In this document: positions 39,501 through 50,900 of the stretch, piece by piece
Numbering within the stretch: the stretch's first letter is position 1
How the letters are laid out: the number at the start of each line of letters is the position of its first letter
Assembly: GCA_003640385.1 (NCBI GenBank)
Contig: RCAB01000013.1
Span: forward strand, 1 to 64,000
Direction: 5' to 3'
DNA: 64,000 nt
DNA from: Setaria digitata
Lineage: Eukaryota > Nematoda > Chromadorea > Rhabditida > Setariidae
Made by a program: the position numbers and the translations under genes
The notes under the pieces: model-generated
Database searches by the model: none
The model's input: the letters and a program-made list of their open reading frames with translations, nothing else
Told to the model about the DNA's origin: nothing

Positions 39501-42500
39501 CAGAATATGATAACTAAAATAAGTAAGTAATTTACAAACCTCATCCTCGATTGTAACTTGATCATCTGAGTCATCTTCGTTTTCTGGAGTAAAAAAATAC
39601 TTCTCTCCATAACCAGCGTCCTAAAAACATTTTTTTTTTTTTATTCTTATTTATCATATTCCTTCAGTTTTATCGGCGAAAACATGCTTCCTGAAATACT
39701 GAACTGTCCTCTGGATAAGTTACCAAAAGTTACAAATAAAAGAAAAAAATTAGTACCTTTAAACGCTGTTCTGCCGCTAACATACTATACTGTGCACAAC
39801 ACATTTCCGGTGTTACCATCGCAAGCACTTCTTCCTTGCTCGGCAATCGAAAATCACTTCGTAAAACCTGTTAAAAAATCCTTGCTAGGAAAGAAAGGAT
39901 ATTGGACGATATGAATGCTAAGATATCGAGATAAAATTGAAACAATTCTCTTTTTGAAAATTAAGTTTCTGAAAATTTTTGAAAAATTAGCTCCCTGTGA
40001 AACTAATTCTCAGAAACACTATCAAAATTTTATAATACAGGCTTTTTTTTCTCAGTGACCTGCAACTAACCCAATAGTTCTGGTCAGGCCCCTGCCCTAG
40101 TCGTTTGAAATCTGAACACTGCTTTAACCGTTTACGTACTGAACTTTCGGCATAATGAGGAAATGCTTCTTTGATATCTTCCATTTTCAATCTGAGTTAA
40201 ACAAATGTTTAGCAGAAAACACTTGATAGATAACACACATGGAGGCAAAACTGACAACTGATATAAACTGCCAATGAATTTTTAACACTTATAAATTTTC
40301 ACCTCCTCGGATTTTGATCGCTGGCCCAAAAAAGACGATATATATATGCCAGCAAAAAGTCCCTAACAAAAACTGTCGCTCGTTTCGAGTTCGGACTTGG
40401 CACTTCATAGAGTGGACACTCTTGACCAACAAGAAATAAAGTTGGGCAACGACGAATAAAATACCTGTAACACTCGAATTTATTATTATAATTTGACGTA
40501 TATGGATCCTTCATAAATCTAAAACACATACTCCCATTTTTGCTCAGAAAAAATTAATGGTTCTTTTTCTGATCAACAGTTCTGTTCATTTGCACTTACG
40601 CAAACAGGGATAACTGAAGTAGAAAAGTAAAAATGCAGTGGTTGTTCTTCCTTCCGTTTTCAGAAACAAAGTAAAGTAATAAGTCACCAATATCTACAGT
40701 TGAGCCACCAATGATAATCACATTTTTCGCTTAAATCTACCCGATAAAGCATTTTTAGATTTTGCCAAAATTCATCGTCAATGAACTCAACAAATGATTG
40801 GAAATCACTTACCCTTGTTTGGTACGAATAAGAAGGAAATCATTCGAACTTGATGAGTGCTTGTAAATAGGTGCACGGTAGAGATTGTTTTCCAGTGACT
40901 GTAAGCCTTGGCCTGGTGCAAGAGAACCCAGAAATGGTGAAGTGTGCGTAAAAGCAGTTTCGCCAAATTCGTATTCTGGATCTGTTTCTTTTCCGACTTT
41001 CTGCAAAAGATGTTGAAAATTACATGAGAAAACGCAACAGTGCAACCACAAATTCACTGCAAAGAAAAAGGTTGGTGGAATGATCAAATTTTTCGGTTTT
41101 TACCTTAATAAAACTGTTGCATGAGGTTCAGAATAGCAGAGAAGGAAGTAATTTAGTGATGAACAGTAAATATTCTTAATGAGGATAATGTTCACGCTGT
41201 TCAGCATAGAGTTAAACAAAAGAGAAGGAGGAATTTAGTAAAAAAAGGATCGAAAACAGTGGATTAAAAATTACCCTTTTATAATAATTCCTGATTTTGC
41301 TTGCCATTCCTGGTTGATTAAGCAATGGTGGATGTTCTTCGGAATATTCCATCAGCAATAAGGTACCATCTTTGCCTGAGAGATCTTGCACCTCACGCAT
41401 AAAGAAAATCTCACCCCCACCTTCTGCTGCCTTCTGCTTTTCACGGAACTTAAAAAACAGAATTTAAAACCAAAAAATATGATTTAAAATCAATCTTTTA
41501 TAATCCTAATATTAAAAACAAAACATTAAAAAGAACTATTTTCAAATACAGCAAGAGAAAAAAAAAAGACAGAAGTAGCTACCTCTTCTTTTTCTTTGAT
41601 CAATTTCGTCAATGTTTTAACAGATACCAAGCGGGTACCTGACGTCCTCAATATTCGCTTAGATAACGGCAATCGATGATAATGTCGTAATTTAAATGGA
41701 TTTAAATGGGTTGGGAAAAATGTTCGATGTATATTTTGTGCCGGTATTGAATGTTGGATAAGAGAACCACCAGAAACGGAACTAACTGTCCTATAAGAAA
41801 CTAGTGTGAAGTAAGATCAACGACAATTAACATTCAGACCTTCGAAACAAAATTGGTGGAATAAGCTTCTTGAAGTGCACTTCACAACAACATAAGGATA
41901 TTGCATAGTTACAAAATATTGCAATAATATTTTTGCAATAAAATCACCTTTCAACATTTTTAGGTCTGTAATAATCATCATTACTGAGATTGAAAGGATC
42001 CTTGTCTGTCAGCTGAGCGATAGAACTCTCCATTTGCTCATCTTCTTCTTGCTTCTGTCGCTGTTGTACTTGACCAAGAATCATTTTGGATTTCTTTGTG
42101 AACTGATGTTCCTACACAAATTTGTTCAGCAATCACAATTATTAAGCTTTTTACTTACTACATCTGTTCTGGTACTTTTGAGAAAACGTATAGGGGACAG
42201 CTTTAATTAGGAATGAAAAGCCTACTTTCCGATCGAACGGCTTTGGTGGATTTGGCAATTCGCCATCTTGAATTTTTTCTTCGATCACTTTATCCTCTGG
42301 CATACCAAACAATTTCGGATCGTCGGAATAATCAAGCGTAAGAAGTTTCGGTTCTAAAATGAAGGAATATTGTCAATTTCTAACACTATTCTTGTTGCAC
42401 GAACTTAATAAAGATAAATGTAATTTACGCAGTTCCAAATGTTGCACTTGTAACCGTAAAAGTAACAACTTTCTCTCCTCTCAATTTCCTTAGCCAGTTC

Positions 42501-45500
42501 ACATTCTTTTAGTATAATCAATCTTTCATCTAATATGCGAATTTTCTCGAGCATACCTGGTATATGGTCCATATTTTCTGAGTCCCATATGATGTCATCT
42601 TCCCACTTTGTATAAAGCAAATCGTAGTTTTCCATGGGAAAAAGGGAATGAGATGGTGTTGGTTCTCTTGGAAAGTCTAAAACATTGCAAAAGAACCGTA
42701 GGGCTCTGTAAATACAAAATGTGAAAACGAAGAACCAAGGATTTTCAGAAGATTAACAGAAAGTCTTAATTTTTTGATTCAAAATTGTAATTTTCTGAGA
42801 AAAAAAAATACATTAGAGTTGCATTTAATTTGCAATAGCCTGTCTAAAGTTTTTTAACTTAAATAAACGCGAACTGAGACTTTATACTTACATTTACATT
42901 TTTTTTTTTTTAATGTTTACGTTATTTTCCACCAGATGTAGTTTCCATCAGTTATACAGCTCGTACTTTTTATAAATGAAAAAATAAATTTATTAAATCT
43001 GTGATATCAATGTAATATCAATCGGCTAACATAAGATGTGCATATCAATGGCTCCCGTAGAAAAAATATGATATTAAATAGAAATTATGTATTTACTGAA
43101 TGGTTCAGACCAGATTATTATTTGATGAAGGACATTAATAGCGCGATCCAGTGATAAGAAACTGAATTATAAAGTGTAACTAAAAATGGAGTTCGTAAGA
43201 GTATTCATACAACTATGCATTGAAAACTTTCAACCATAAACCACTAACCCAAATTCGTAGAGTTCACTGGATGAAGTGTGCCTGATTTTGCAAACATTTG
43301 TTCAAATGCACGAGTTTTAACTGAAAAAAAAAAGGAAAATTAAAAAAAAAAAGTCTTCAAAAAAGTTTTAAGCAATAAATTTAATATGGTTAGCTTTAAA
43401 ATTATTGCTTATGTTTTAAAATTGGCTCTTGAAAATTAAAAATCGCACTACCGTTTAGAAGCATATTTAACACATATTGCAGTAAATGAAAAAAAAAAAA
43501 AAAAAAAACAGAAGCACGCAAACTTACAAGCTGTCATGAATGCTTCGTAATTTCTTGTCTGCTGTGTGGGTATCCAACCATATTCAGGCAACTTATCAGG
43601 TGGTTGCGAAGCCAAACCTTTTAAAATCTAAAATAATTTTTCCGAAAAAGACAATTCTTTACAAAGGCCATTAAAAGGTCAATAATTTTTCGGAGGAGAG
43701 AATTATGAAAAAAGACCTGTTTCCTAGCTTGCTCTTCATCGAGCATTATATCATCTTCCCAACGAATTAAATTAACTGGAAGAAAGGTTTCAGGAGGAAA
43801 TGGTTCACTCGCTGCCAGTCCAGGACCAATTTCTGTTTCGACTACTTCGTCTTCACTTTTGCCATTCTTTTCATCTTTCATAGGACCTTTTCTTCGCTTA
43901 AAAAAATATCATCAGCGTAACTGAAATGTGAAAAAGATGCTATAAAAATCGTTTTACATACTTCTCGCTTCAATTTGAATCCATAATCAAAATGCGACGG
44001 ATTGGACAGAACATTCATTGCATCGTACCAGATACGAGCAGGACCAAATCTAAAAAGCAAAGACTGTGTACATTAAAAGCAACAGTTACTGATAAAAATT
44101 TATGGAAGTCAGAATTTATTACTGATAAAAATTTATGGAAGTCAGAATTTATTACTGATAAAAATTTGTGGAAGTTAGAATTTTTGTTTTTTATTTAATT
44201 TTTTCATTAAATATTTCCTCTGAAAACAAAATTACATAAAATGGAAACAAGTCATCTCAACGAATTTTTTTAAACAACAGAAACCTCCAAGGTGATACAT
44301 CATTCAATTCACCATCGCCATCACCATTTTTCGANCAAGTCATCTCAACGAATTTTTTTAAACAACAGAAACCTCCAAGGTGATACATCATTCAATTCAC
44401 CATCGCCATCACCATTTTTCGATGATAAAATCGAAGTAGAAGGTTTCAACAAAAGAATTTCATCATCCATAATACAGTCTTCTCGTGCAGGAGGATCTCC
44501 GAATATTAATTTCGGGCCGTAACTTTCCTCACACTGAGCTAAAATCTGTAAAGTTGAGCAGAGTAAAACAGAAACGTTCAAGTCAATGCGATTCAGAATG
44601 AAAATTACAAATTTTTACAATGGATTATTTTACCTATAATTAACTTACTTCTTTAGGCTTTTTGAAAACCTGCTGTTGCTCTTCCATATTAATATTAGCG
44701 GTCGCTAGTGCTTCTTCATCTTCTTCTTGTTTGGGGCTCTACAAAAATGAAATTGTTAACTTCATTGAAATAAAGGAATAAATTCGTGTGAACGTTTAAA
44801 GATACATTACAATTATCACACAAAACATAGTTAAAAATGAAAAAACATTACAATGAAGATTATTACAAAAAAAAAATACGTTCGGCTGGAATGTCTTTGA
44901 CGGCCACCAAATTTTTGTCCTTGATGAAGACTTAATATTAGCTCCAAAAAGACGAGAGAATCGTAAAACTTTATTGCGGGAGTAATCCGGAAAAAACTGC
45001 CTAGAGAATGCATATAATTACTGAAAATAAAAAGCAATTCTGCAGAACATAATAGAATAATTAAAATCGCTGTTCCTTTTTTTTTTTAATGAAAATTACC
45101 TTGGATCGATTTTATCAAGCTCAGGATTCTGCAAAATTCCAGCTAAAGGAGCATCGTCACGTTCAGATGGCGGTATGAACGGTTCCTCCTTGTAATCTAA
45201 GTAAATAAAAGAAAAAATTATAGATCTGTTATATTAATACCAGAAAAGGAATATATGACTACTTTTCAAGCTTTAAGACATACCAGGAGTAACTGATTCG
45301 TATTCTTCATCCGGAAAATCATCGTGTTCATCATCTGCGTCATTAGTTTCATCTACCAAATCGGAATAACGAACGTACCAGGCTACAAAGAGTTTTATAA
45401 AAAGGCAAATGTTTTATAAAAATTATGTCATGTTACAACATAACAAGAGATTTGGTCTTAAAAATACCTAATCCATATTAATTTAGAATGTGGTCACATT

Positions 45501-46239
45501 CCATAAAAAAAAAAAAAAAAAAAACACAGAATAAATCCATTTAGAGGATGAAGAAGATTTCCTGAATTCAATTACCTACAATGAACCCCACTTCTTCACT
45601 TTCCGATAGGAACAAGAAACGTTCTTGCGGTGAACAATTACTTTTTTTCCTGATTAGAAAAATCTTAGCAACTTAATGACGTATAAGAACTTACGCTCAT
45701 TCAGAGCACAAGGATGATTTCGGTAAAACTCTTCACCATCTATATCAGATGAACTGAAATTGGTACCACGACTCTCATCTTCATCTTCGTCACTTATAAC
45801 TGCTTTTAAACTCTCATAATCTGCAAAGTCTTTGAAAATATTATGACCTTAATGAATGAATATGTAAACAAAATTTGAAAACTTGTAAACAAGACGTCGA
45901 TAACTTTTAGAAACTTTTATCTCGGAAGAATTGTTCCTTCATATTAGCAGTATTTGTTAATGAAGCATTAATTTGATACTTACTGGTCATGTGCTTATAG
46001 AAACTAACATTTTTGAATAGTGACGGGCTTAATTTAAAGTGATCTTACTTAAGCAAAATTACTTACTGTTTCGTACATTTAATCTGGGAAAAAGTTTAGT
46101 CACAGGTTTATGTAGAGATTAACACTGGAATATGAAAGATTAAAATAAGATAAAATGCAACGAAAATTGCACCGTTGGAATGCGAAGGAGGAGGTTCTCC
46201 AGTGGAACTCAGGGAAGAGTCATCGTCCATATCTTCCAT
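33600..46239 (-). CDS. taf-1: TAF1, largest subunit of transcription factor TFIID
   Basis: Scaffold of the TBP-containing TFIID complex on RNA polymerase II core promoters, in the nucleus. It is spread over more than 25 exons. In order: acidic N-terminus (ATG at 46239; exons 46173-46239, 45695-45829, 45284-45382); a segment like human LFPEFRPGKVLRF ([18 protein letters not shown], 44880-45006); [13 protein letters not shown] (about 43960-44050); RWEDDI and KWEDDIIWD motifs (43620-43880, 42430-42640); the conserved central domain ([53 protein letters not shown]; about 39100-41450); [20 protein letters not shown] (about 39200); the zinc knuckle ([16 protein letters not shown], about 36865-36930); and two bromodomains (about 35230-35690 and 34440-35070) with acetyl-lysine asparagines in NSILYNGG and NSELYNGP. 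The acidic tail ([10 protein letters not shown]) ends at a TAA at 33600. Exon 7 (44373-about 44546) abuts an assembly scar. Confidence 0.95.
34080..34101. repeat. Poly(A) homopolymer run in a TAF1 intron
   Basis: Twenty-two A bases on the plus strand, lying in an intron of TAF1 near its 3' end. A similar T run lies at 38218-38238 in another TAF1 intron. Confidence 0.85.
38218..38238. repeat. Poly(T) homopolymer run in a TAF1 intron
   Basis: Twenty-one T bases on the plus strand, between TAF1 exons. No function is inferred. Confidence 0.85.
44086..44184. repeat. Three tandem copies of a 33-base unit in a TAF1 intron
   Basis: Units at 44086-44118, 44119-44151 and 44152-44184. The first two are identical and the third differs at a few positions (TTTGTGG for TTTATGG, TTAG for TCAG). 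On the plus strand each unit begins TTACTGATAAAAATTTATGG. The array lies in the TAF1 intron between exons 7 and 8 and is short enough to expand or collapse. Confidence 0.95.
44248..44422. repeat. 87-base exact duplication flanking a single N (assembly join)
   Basis: Bases 44248-44334 and 44336-44422 are identical, separated only by an N at 44335. The duplicated block contains the 3' end of TAF1 exon 7 (the SPWR codons) and its donor site. The simplest reading is two contig ends that overlap by 87 bases but were joined through a token gap instead of being merged. The copy at 44336-44422 is the one continuous with the coding exon. Confidence 0.92.
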
Positions 46240-47936
46240 CGTCCTGCAATGGTATGAAGAGAATGAAATGGCTATTGAAGATGGAATATTCAAAAGCAAA
46301 GGCAACGCATTTTCCCTGAAATTTAAAAGTATTGAACAGCTAGATCACTTCCAGTTCTACTCAACTTATCTACACAAGATGATTCCTAATTAAACAGCCT
46401 GCCTCTGCGAAAAACTCCAAGTAGAAGAAAACAACTGTACTATACGACGACTGCGAAATGACACCTATTCCGATCTAATGGGGCCCGTATACGATCGTCG
46501 TGAAACTCTCTCGTCCGGAAAAGAGATGGTTTGAATTAAGAGTGAATTGTGGCAAAACTTTGCAATCTTTAACGTAAGTTTTTCGTAGCAAAAGGCAAAA
46601 CTCAGTTGCCCTTCAGTGAAGCTGACGACTTATCATGGGCCAACTTCTGCAGAGCAGTCCATCTCTGCTTTTGTCTTGCTTTTCGAATCTGATGGATGTT
46701 GAGCTGAAGATAAAGCGGTATCTTCGGATAGTTCTAGTTAATTTCATAGCATAGAACCACTTTAGCTTATTTCGAAATCCGGTTTGAATAACATCCCATT
46801 GGAAACGAATTTAGAACAGTTATGAGCACTTGATGAATTCTGGTGGAATATTTTAATATTGAAAGGGTATATTTTATGTGTGGCACATATTTAATGAATA
46901 TTTTATTGCTAATTATGTGTTCTACGAATAAACATCACCAGTGGGGTTATTCTCTTCTTTTATAGCATTTACAGTGAATTCATAGACCATCACAACGATT
47001 TTTGGCAGTAAAGATTTTAAGCAATGACTGAGCTTCTCCAACAGCTAACCAAAAAAGGAGTTAATTTTCAGTATTCTCTCGTACTTTAGAGCCTAATAAA
47101 ATAATTGCCGATGTGCCAGGGAGGAAGGCTACGATTATCAGTTGTGTAATTTTTGGGATACTTGACGCGGTTATCTGATACATTAAAGAAGTGTTGTTAA
47201 TTATTTCTGTAGAAAATTTGTCTTTGGATGGGTGTGTCTTAAAGTGAATACTGTTCTCTTCGAAATATTCACTGGCGATTTATATCGATAACGTTTAGTA
47301 AGGAGACACAGAGAAGCTTTAACTGATTAAATCGATGATAAGGATAGGAGGAAGATACAGCGGAAGCCGAAAGATTGAAGGAGTTGACAGTGTATGACAA
47401 CAAGGATGGTAATATAGCTAAAATATTAAATTAGAGAAAAAATTAGGTCAGTAGCAGTTGATTGATTAAAAAATGCCGCTCATCGAGATCTGATAACAAA
47501 CATATGTGCTCTCACAGAATCAATCACGTGGCTATGTCAACGTTCACGCACATACACAGCACCGTGATTTGCGGATTGAAAACTCCTTCCTCAAATTAAG
47601 AAGACAAATAATTGAAATTCTCTGAATCCTTCATTCTTATTCAAAATCCTGCAAAATGCAAACTACAGTTCTGTGAGAGTACTGTTTAAGTTAGAGAAAT
47701 TAAAGGAATATATTATAGACTTCAAAAATAAAATCGAAACAAAAAAAAAGAACAGAATTATGCATCGAATGGGCAGCAATTGCAGGCATGAATAAAACGA
47801 CGACTTCGATAACTGTGATACAATTCTGATAATAAATAAATGATAACGATAATGATAGTAACAAAGCAGCCCAAAATTCATCGCCTTTCAGCTTTAAATT
47901 CGATGGTCTCTAGCATCTTTCTTTTGCGAGAAATTA
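46240..47936. other. Spacer between TAF1 and the giant VWA gene
   Basis: Both flanking genes run on the minus strand, so this holds the TAF1 promoter and the 3' end of the VWA gene. The part 46440-46760 is less AT-rich. It includes a short minus-strand open stretch (46633-46734) that may be an untranslated or alternative first exon of TAF1. No tRNA or other gene was recognised. Confidence 0.5.
46244..46252 (-). other. Splice-acceptor-like site four bases before the TAF1 start codon
   Basis: On the minus strand CCATTGCAG ends four bases before the ATG of TAF1. In nematodes such a site fits either a spliced-leader trans-splice acceptor or the end of a 5' untranslated intron. It supports the ATG at 46239 over the one at 46305 that would precede it in the same frame. 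Confidence 0.5.
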
Positions 47937-50900
47937 TTAAAATAGCCATTTAAATGCCTTTCGTACAATAGCTGGCATCAGTGACCATTCAAATGAGATC
48001 GTTTTATTATCTTCCGATTTCACCGTCGCCTAAAATTGTACAAAAATTAAAAATAGAAAATAAGTTTAAATTAAAGAAAACACTCGCTATCAGCTGATCA
48101 CATCTATTTTCTTTGGTCAAGAAAGTAGGACCTGATTTTTGTTTCGGAATTATTCAAAGCACTGTAAGGCAAATATAACTGATCATTATCGATCGTACAA
48201 TGTTCAAAAATCATACGTATTTCATGAAGACATAGCCACTGTAAGCTTACTGAAAGCTCGAATAATTTAACCATTATTTTGGAATTTCAACGGTCAATAA
48301 GCAATAAGTCTATAAATTTTTTTTTTTCTCGCAAATTATTCTTCGGGAACTTTCTTCTCAATTCCTAGCGAATTTTTCAATTTTCGAACAGAGATAATCA
48401 CACTCTTTTTTATCAATTTAATAATTTTAGTAACAGAACTCACAAAGTTATCAAAAGCCAATGGAATTATACTTATAGAGAGGAAGGAAATCATGCAAAG
48501 CACCAATTGAGACGATGAGATTATCAAGCACAGACTTTTTCACTTCAGTACTTCCCCTAAGATTAAAATATAACCGGTTCACAAACCTTATATTTCACTA
48601 TCTTGCTTTCAGCTTCTTTATCAGTTTTGCCTGTACCTGCATTGCTGATATTAAATCGATTTGCATGCAGGTACTGACCCAGCAATGCTGCGATTCGATC
48701 GAAACTGCTCGCAACATTGATGCATTTCTTCGGTTCCATTGGATCACGCATCATTCCATGCGGACACGCGCAGTAGAAATCTCCGGGAGTGTTCACGCAA
48801 CCGTGTGAACAGCCGCCATTCTGTTGCTGACATTCATTCACGTCTTAAAATCAAACAAGTATTCTTCCGCATTTCTTCCTTACTGTCACAATGAAGATAT
48901 TATGGCACTTAAAATTTACGGCTCTTTTTTTAGTTGTGAAAGCTTCGCAAATTTTTATGTTTTGCCAACTTTAATCTCTGTAGCTCTCAATGCAGAAGGA
49001 ATTCGAAAGCCACTTACAATCACGAACGCGAGGAATTAACTGAAGCTAATCAAAACGCAATCTCGAGAGAAACTGACGCTAATCAAAGTGCAATCTCAAG
49101 AGAAGTAGCTAACCGTAGCACTGTCCATGATTGAAGAAGTATCCAGTCGGACAGTTTCCATCCTTTGAAGGCACGCTACAAGCACATTCACCATCTAGAG
49201 CTGGTGGAAGAGTAGCCACTGGACGAAAAGGATCTATCTGCGTTCCGCATGTTGGCCTTATCAGGGATTCCCCGTTATCTGCACAAACACATTGACATCC
49301 TGCTACCGACTGGCTGGACAGTGCTTTTTGATCTGCTGGGGCAGCTATATCTTAAATTTGCTTAGGAGTAATTGATTTTCAATAGTTAAATCATAGAATT
49401 TAATGGTGTTATGTTAAAAAATTTTTCGCATGCAAGTCAAATAATTCCAGATTAATTCATGAATATTATTTTGTTCAGGAATAAAGGCAATAACTTACCG
49501 TTGTCGAGTACGACGGTTTTGCACTCGTTCAAATTAAGTGGAAGAGATTTATTCGCAGACCGTTGCAGTGCTTCAACACAGACAGTGTAAGTACTGTCAG
49601 ATGGCAAACCATCAATTTTTTTTCCAAAACTGTCGCGGCAACTTGCATTTATTTGCTGCCAATATTCTTTTGGTAACGATACATCCGGGGTATACCAAAT
49701 GATGTAATCCTGAATTGTGCAGAATAAGTTTCCCAGTGTTTCCCGGAGCCCTTTTCCTTCTTGATAACGCATTTGGAGCTAGTATTAAAGGAACTTTGAC
49801 ATCGAGGTTCAGCTTTATAACGGCAGAGAGTTAGGTTTCTGGAAACGCTATTCAAGTTACATTATACTTTATAAGAAAATTATTGTATAAGATAATGCTG
49901 CAACTACATAAGATAATGAATTTCAGTATTTTAAAATAACTAACCAGCTTGTTATTCGTGCAGCAAGTCCACGAGACGAGTAAGGAATTCGGGTCCAGAG
50001 GCATTACTTCAACATTGGTCGGTTCGTTTGTGGATATTTTTGCTATAAATAAAGACCATGATATTCACAAACTTGTCGACATCTCTAATGCTAACCGTAT
50101 TTCATTAATTTTCCTAAAAGGATTGGATATTTCTGCTACACAATCTAGAAAAGATCGATGGGAAGTAAATTAATAATTGGAATTCCCTTCATATAACACA
50201 AGTCACATAAAACATGATGAAGTATTCCTTATCGATGCTGATGTTAAGGAGGAAAAGGCTAATTGCAGTCGTTCAGTAATTTTTTGAACAGGAACAAATT
50301 TAATTGGTACAAGTTTTTCGAATCGGTGGTCGAGTCATGCGTGTTGATTTAGTTTGTCTTGCCACAGGTGTAGCTACATAACTGCAAAAAGCATGAGCTA
50401 GCCAGCTATGGAACAGTTCACTTCCGGTGGACCAATCCGAGAAATGAATCACTCTGCAAATTTTATTTCATGACACAAGCTTCAAATTTAAAACCTGACA
50501 ACTTCAGACTGTTCGATCCAAAACAATTCGTTTTTCAAACTTTTTAGAGAACTATCCTCAAAGCAATTTTTTTTAAATTATACTTCATAGCCTTAGTTGA
50601 TAAACTCATAAACAATAATAGGTAAAAGACTAACTGGACAGGATAAAAACTCAAAACAAACTTCGTAGAACTTCCTAGTGATAATTCCTTCAAGAGATCA
50701 CTTGATGGAGCTCCAACTGAAATTGTTACGATACCGTACCCATACTGATCTCGTGCATGCTGCGCTGATGATATTGCATCATCACTAAAATAAGAATTGA
50801 AAAGAGAAAAAAGAATCAAATACATACCCATCAGCCAATCTTTTTTATGATTAAATAAAGGAAAAGTTTCGCTTATTGCATAAATGTTGAATAATGTTAG

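Noticed and set aside
48515..48808. Plus-strand open frame of about 97 codons
   Set aside because: It lies opposite the EGF exon on the minus strand, which explains it.
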